Below the pieces are notes generated by a model. The model made no database searches and was not told the origin of the DNA. It saw nothing but the letters and a program-made list of their open reading frames with translations. From contig NZ_AP022847.1 in assembly GCF_015100395.1 (NCBI RefSeq), positions 310,001-374,000 on the forward strand: 64,000 bases of DNA, read 5' to 3'. The first letter of the stretch is position 1; each line of letters opens with the position of its first letter. The translations under genes were made by a program, and so were the position numbers. The stretch comes from Nitrosophilus alvini (GTDB lineage Bacteria; Campylobacterota; Campylobacteria; Campylobacterales; Nitratiruptoraceae). Of this stretch, positions 61,366 to 64,000 are shown piece after piece.

Positions 61366-64000
61366 CAATCAATCCTTCGTTCACTATCCTGACTGATGTT
61401 AAGATCTACGGTTTTTCCTGTAGATCCTATGCCTGCCCAGTCTTTTGGTTTTCCTGTAAATTCTATATAGAAGCTGTTGACATTGGCGGTAGGATCGAAT
61501 CTGTTATAAATAAGCCATGATGATGCGTTCATATCTATTCTGTCCTTATACGGATAAGATGAGCCGTTATAAGTGAATGTCTGATTTTCTGTTCCATTGT
61601 TTACAGTTGTTGTGTTTCCAGGACTTACTGTAATATTTGTAGAAATCGTTGGAGTAAAGGCAGTTACGTTTCCTTCGCTTGGCGAATTGTGCTGTAAATT
61701 TACATACCAGAAAACATCATCAAAACTTTCATTTCCAAAAATTCCGGGATAATTACTTTTAGTGCAGGTTTTACAGTATACTTCATAGTATATTACCGCG
61801 TTGAGACTGTCCTGATCCGTTTTATAGTCCGGAGCGTGTACTCTTCCGAAAATAAATGTGGCGTTTTGGTCAATCGTTCTATTAAAATCTGCTCCTGTCG
61901 TATTTCCATCTGTTTCTTTTACGGTTATATTAAAATCGTTTTTGCTTATTTTGAATGGTTCATCGGGTATTGAAAGGTTTCTATCAAAGTTGAACTGTAT
62001 AGATATGCTGGCCGTACCGCTTTTAAAAACGCTCTGTGATGTATTGTAGTCTGCTTTTTCATTATTCGTATTTATCAGGGTTGCAGTTGAGTTGTTGTCA
62101 AAGTAAACTATTCTATCTTGGGATGTGGACCAGGTAAGATTTTTGTCATTAATCAGGGTTACCGTATAGTTTATATCTTTTGAAAAACAGTTTGCTGTGT
62201 AGTTTGTGGCTGTAGAGTTGTCGTCTAGAATAGCCTTTATGTCAATTTTAATCTCTGCACTCATAGCTGAATCGTTTGATATATATGTAAAATTCTGATC
62301 GTTATTGTTGCTTAGATCTAGACTGTTCCTAAACTCTTTAGGATTAAACTTGAAAATTTTACTTCCCTCTATAAGACAACCTACTTTTCCTAAAGAATCC
62401 GGTGTATTTGATGAGCTAGCCTCTATACAGTCCCAAGTGCCGTCGCTTTTCGTGACCTGATCAACTTCCGTCCAATCTTTATCGTGAACTGAAAGGTTCA
62501 CATCTCCAACATTCATGTATCTAAAGAGAGTGTTTGTTGTCTGACCATTCGTAAAAGCTATAGTGGTACTCACAAGCTCTTTGTCTGTTGGCAAGGAGCA
62601 ACCTGTTGGAACTACAAGTTGTGTGGTAGCGTTTTTATCCGCTGAACCGTCAATGGTCTGAGAATATCCGGTTGTATTGGTATCAAGATTGTAAAGGGTT
62701 GCGTTGATATCCAAGGTGTACCATTTTGCGCCTATAAGATTTGTTTCATTCATATCCATGGAATATGTTTCGGGCCTTATCGAAAAGTTGTCTCTGGCGC
62801 AGACTGAACCTGCTATTTCGCTTCCGAAAACACAATCTATACACTCTTTGCTGGCCTGATTTTCTGATGCGCCTCCTACACCCGGATTACATACGTCGGC
62901 ACAAGGGCAATATGCCGGATCATATACCCCTGTACATTGACCGATATATTGAGGCTGGGTATATACTCTGCTGGTTAACATTCCCCAGATACAATTATAG
63001 GTTTTATCGGTACAATACCAGTCAATGGGCTTGTCATACTGGTTTTTTAAAAAGTTTATTCTAAAAGTCAAGTTTTTTGATGCAGCGTCGTATGTGATAT
63101 TTGTATCAACATACTCGTCATCATCAAATATAAGATCTTTTTCAAACAGTGAGGTTGCTGCCTTGCATATCTGGTTTTTCTCATCATCGGTAGCGGCTGT
63201 GGAAAAATCCGGAGTGTTGATAAGAGAGAGTCTGACTATTCCATCATACTCTTCCGGAGTTACAAGGTCGTCTTTCAGTTTTACAGCTTTTACATGAAAC
63301 TCTTTCCCTGATATTTGTGTATAGAGTGAATTGACACTGTCTTGATAGTCGAGAGGAACCGTTTCGCCGCTGTAGTTTTTATTGACAACATTGAATGTTC
63401 CCGCTGCCGGATAATAAGGACTTATAGTGTTGTTGAAATCGACACATTTAGGAAGTGGACCGTCAAAGGTGAATTGCTGACCGGCAATATTGAAAATATA
63501 TGATGTCTGGTATGAAAAACTGAAAGGCTGATCAGTATTTACCGTTGTATTGAAATCTATATAGGCTGTATCGTTTGGATTGAAAGTACCGCCGTTGACA
63601 CTATTGGCTCCGGTTCCGATTCTTATTGTAAGAGTTTTGCCAGTGGTGTTGTAATCAACAAGATCGTCGCCTATGGTATCTGTCTGCAGTATAGGAGAGG
63701 TTTCTCCAATATTTTGTACTAAAGTCGTATTTTCGTTGTAAGATGTGATATTTTGATCGAATATTTTCATAATTTTAACATCTTCGGCTATTTCGTTGTC
63801 ATCGTTTCTTATAGTGAGTCTGGCATGGATAGTATCGCCGACGCTTATGGTGCTTTCGGAAGTTATTTCGTTTCCATTGGAGTCATAGAGTGTTTCAAGA
63901 TAACATATTTTTGGCTGATACAGTTCAGTAGAAAATGTCAAAACATTTGGATAAAAAGCATCCCCTTCTGAAATAATTTTTACTACCGTACTTTGTTGAC
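61362..64000 (-). CDS. Large Asp/Asn-rich surface or pilus-associated protein, 5' end missing
   Basis: The reading frame runs open to the window edge, so the N-terminus is outside; at least 879 residues are visible. The first visible part is DUF11/conserved-repeat-like (ISVGDTIHARLTIRNDDNE). A cysteine-rich stretch lies around 62.8-63.0 kb (CTGVYDPAYCPCADVC and CIDC). The remainder is Asn/Thr/Asp-rich beta-type sequence with no catalytic motif. The stop overlaps the next prepilin-like gene, so the protein probably forms a unit with the pilins, perhaps as a tip adhesin or secreted substrate, as PilY1 does in other systems. No homology to PilY1 is visible. Confidence 0.75.
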   Translation of the reverse strand, partial: QQSTVVKIISEGDAFYPNVLTFSTELYQPKICYLETLYDSNGNEITSESTISVGDTIHARLTIRNDDNEIAEDVKIMKIFDQNITSYNENTTLVQNIGETSPILQTDTIGDDLVDYNTTGKTLTIRIGTGANSVNGGTFNPNDTAYIDFNTTVNTDQPFSFSYQTSYIFNIAGQQFTFDGPLPKCVDFNNTISPYYPAAGTFNVVNKNYSGETVPLDYQDSVNSLYTQISGKEFHVKAVKLKDDLVTPEEYDGIVRLSLINTPDFSTAATDDEKNQICKAATSLFEKDLIFDDDEYVDTNITYDAASKNLTFRINFLKNQYDKPIDWYCTDKTYNCIWGMLTSRVYTQPQYIGQCTGVYDPAYCPCADVCNPGVGGASENQASKECIDCVFGSEIAGSVCARDNFSIRPETYSMDMNETNLIGAKWYTLDINATLYNLDTNTTGYSQTIDGSADKNATTQLVVPTGCSLPTDKELVSTTIAFTNGQTTNTLFRYMNVGDVNLSVHDKDWTEVDQVTKSDGTWDCIEASSSNTPDSLGKVGCLIEGSKIFKFNPKEFRNSLDLSNNNDQNFTYISNDSAMSAEIKIDIKAILDDNSTATNYTANCFSKDINYTVTLINDKNLTWSTSQDRIVYFDNNSTATLINTNNEKADYNTSQSVFKSGTASISIQFNFDRNLSIPDEPFKISKNDFNITVKETDGNTTGADFNRTIDQNATFIFGRVHAPDYKTDQDSLNAVIYYEVYCKTCTKSNYPGIFGNESFDDVFWYVNLQHNSPSEGNVTAFTPTISTNITVSPGNTTTVNNGTENQTFTYNGSSYPYKDRIDMNASSWLIYNRFDPTANVNSFYIEFTGKPKDWAGIGSTGKTVDLNISQDSERRIDW

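Overview
The window looks like chromosomal DNA of a member of the Campylobacterota (the former Epsilonproteobacteria). The evidence is gene content: the futalosine menaquinone enzyme MqnC, a CcoI-CcoS pair for cbb3 oxidase assembly, a complete pseudaminic-acid pathway, heptose genes and a typical Campylobacterota-style FtsH. The DNA is AT-rich, and GTG and TTG starts behind good AGGA-type ribosome sites are common. The species is not identifiable from the sequence alone; a free-living relative of Sulfurimonas, Nitratiruptor or Hydrogenimonas would fit. No tRNA, rRNA, CRISPR array or transposase gene was recognised.

Layout. 0-6.7 kb: MazG-like hydrolase, an ABC-F ATPase, and a reverse block rho-murI-dnaX. 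6.7-10.4 kb: short asparaginase, ccoI, ccoS, a small cytochrome c. 10.5-31.8 kb: a large cell-surface locus. It holds ADP-heptose synthesis (gmhB, hldD, hldE, gmhA), heptosyltransferases (waaF, waaC and a third GT9 protein), several other glycosyltransferases, an O-antigen ligase/polymerase-like protein, pseudaminic acid synthesis (pseB, pseC, a SpsF-type cytidylyltransferase, a pseG-pseH fusion, pseI), ugd with a UDP-glucuronate-epimerase-like gene, and a lipid A acyltransferase. 31.8-41 kb: an exonuclease, a PDC sensor protein, hisH-hisA, prmA, ftsH, a psd-like gene, pssA and leuA behind a probable leucine-rich leader peptide. 41-50.4 kb (reverse): a PilZ protein, serS, a glutamine-hydrolase/amidoligase pair, crcB, DUF190, trpS, der and a large MscS channel. 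50.5-58.7 kb (forward): a DUF3108 protein, an EamA transporter, kdsA-ribH-nusB, mqnC, an M16-like protein and recG. 58.7-64 kb (reverse): hpf and a cluster of three prepilin-like proteins plus a large secreted or surface protein cut by the window edge.

The most unusual content is non-coding. Many junctions between genes that point the same way carry an ordered composite element. It has hexamers of GTGTGA/GTGTTA type, a short GAATAnAAC-like joint, and heptamers of ATCACGA/ATTACGA type, placed just before the ribosome-binding site of the next gene. I found none at the convergent or divergent junctions of the window. A second heptamer family (CCTTCNA on one strand, GAAGGTT-like on the other) lies inside waaF at three places and is translated in frame as proline/serine-rich insertions. 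A third family consists of larger hairpin modules near 5.9-6.2, 26.1 and 55.3-55.5 kb. Their stems differ between copies but stay complementary around a conserved CTGC loop, which points to selection on the folded structure. Together they form a system of structured and tandem intergenic elements whose role is unknown.
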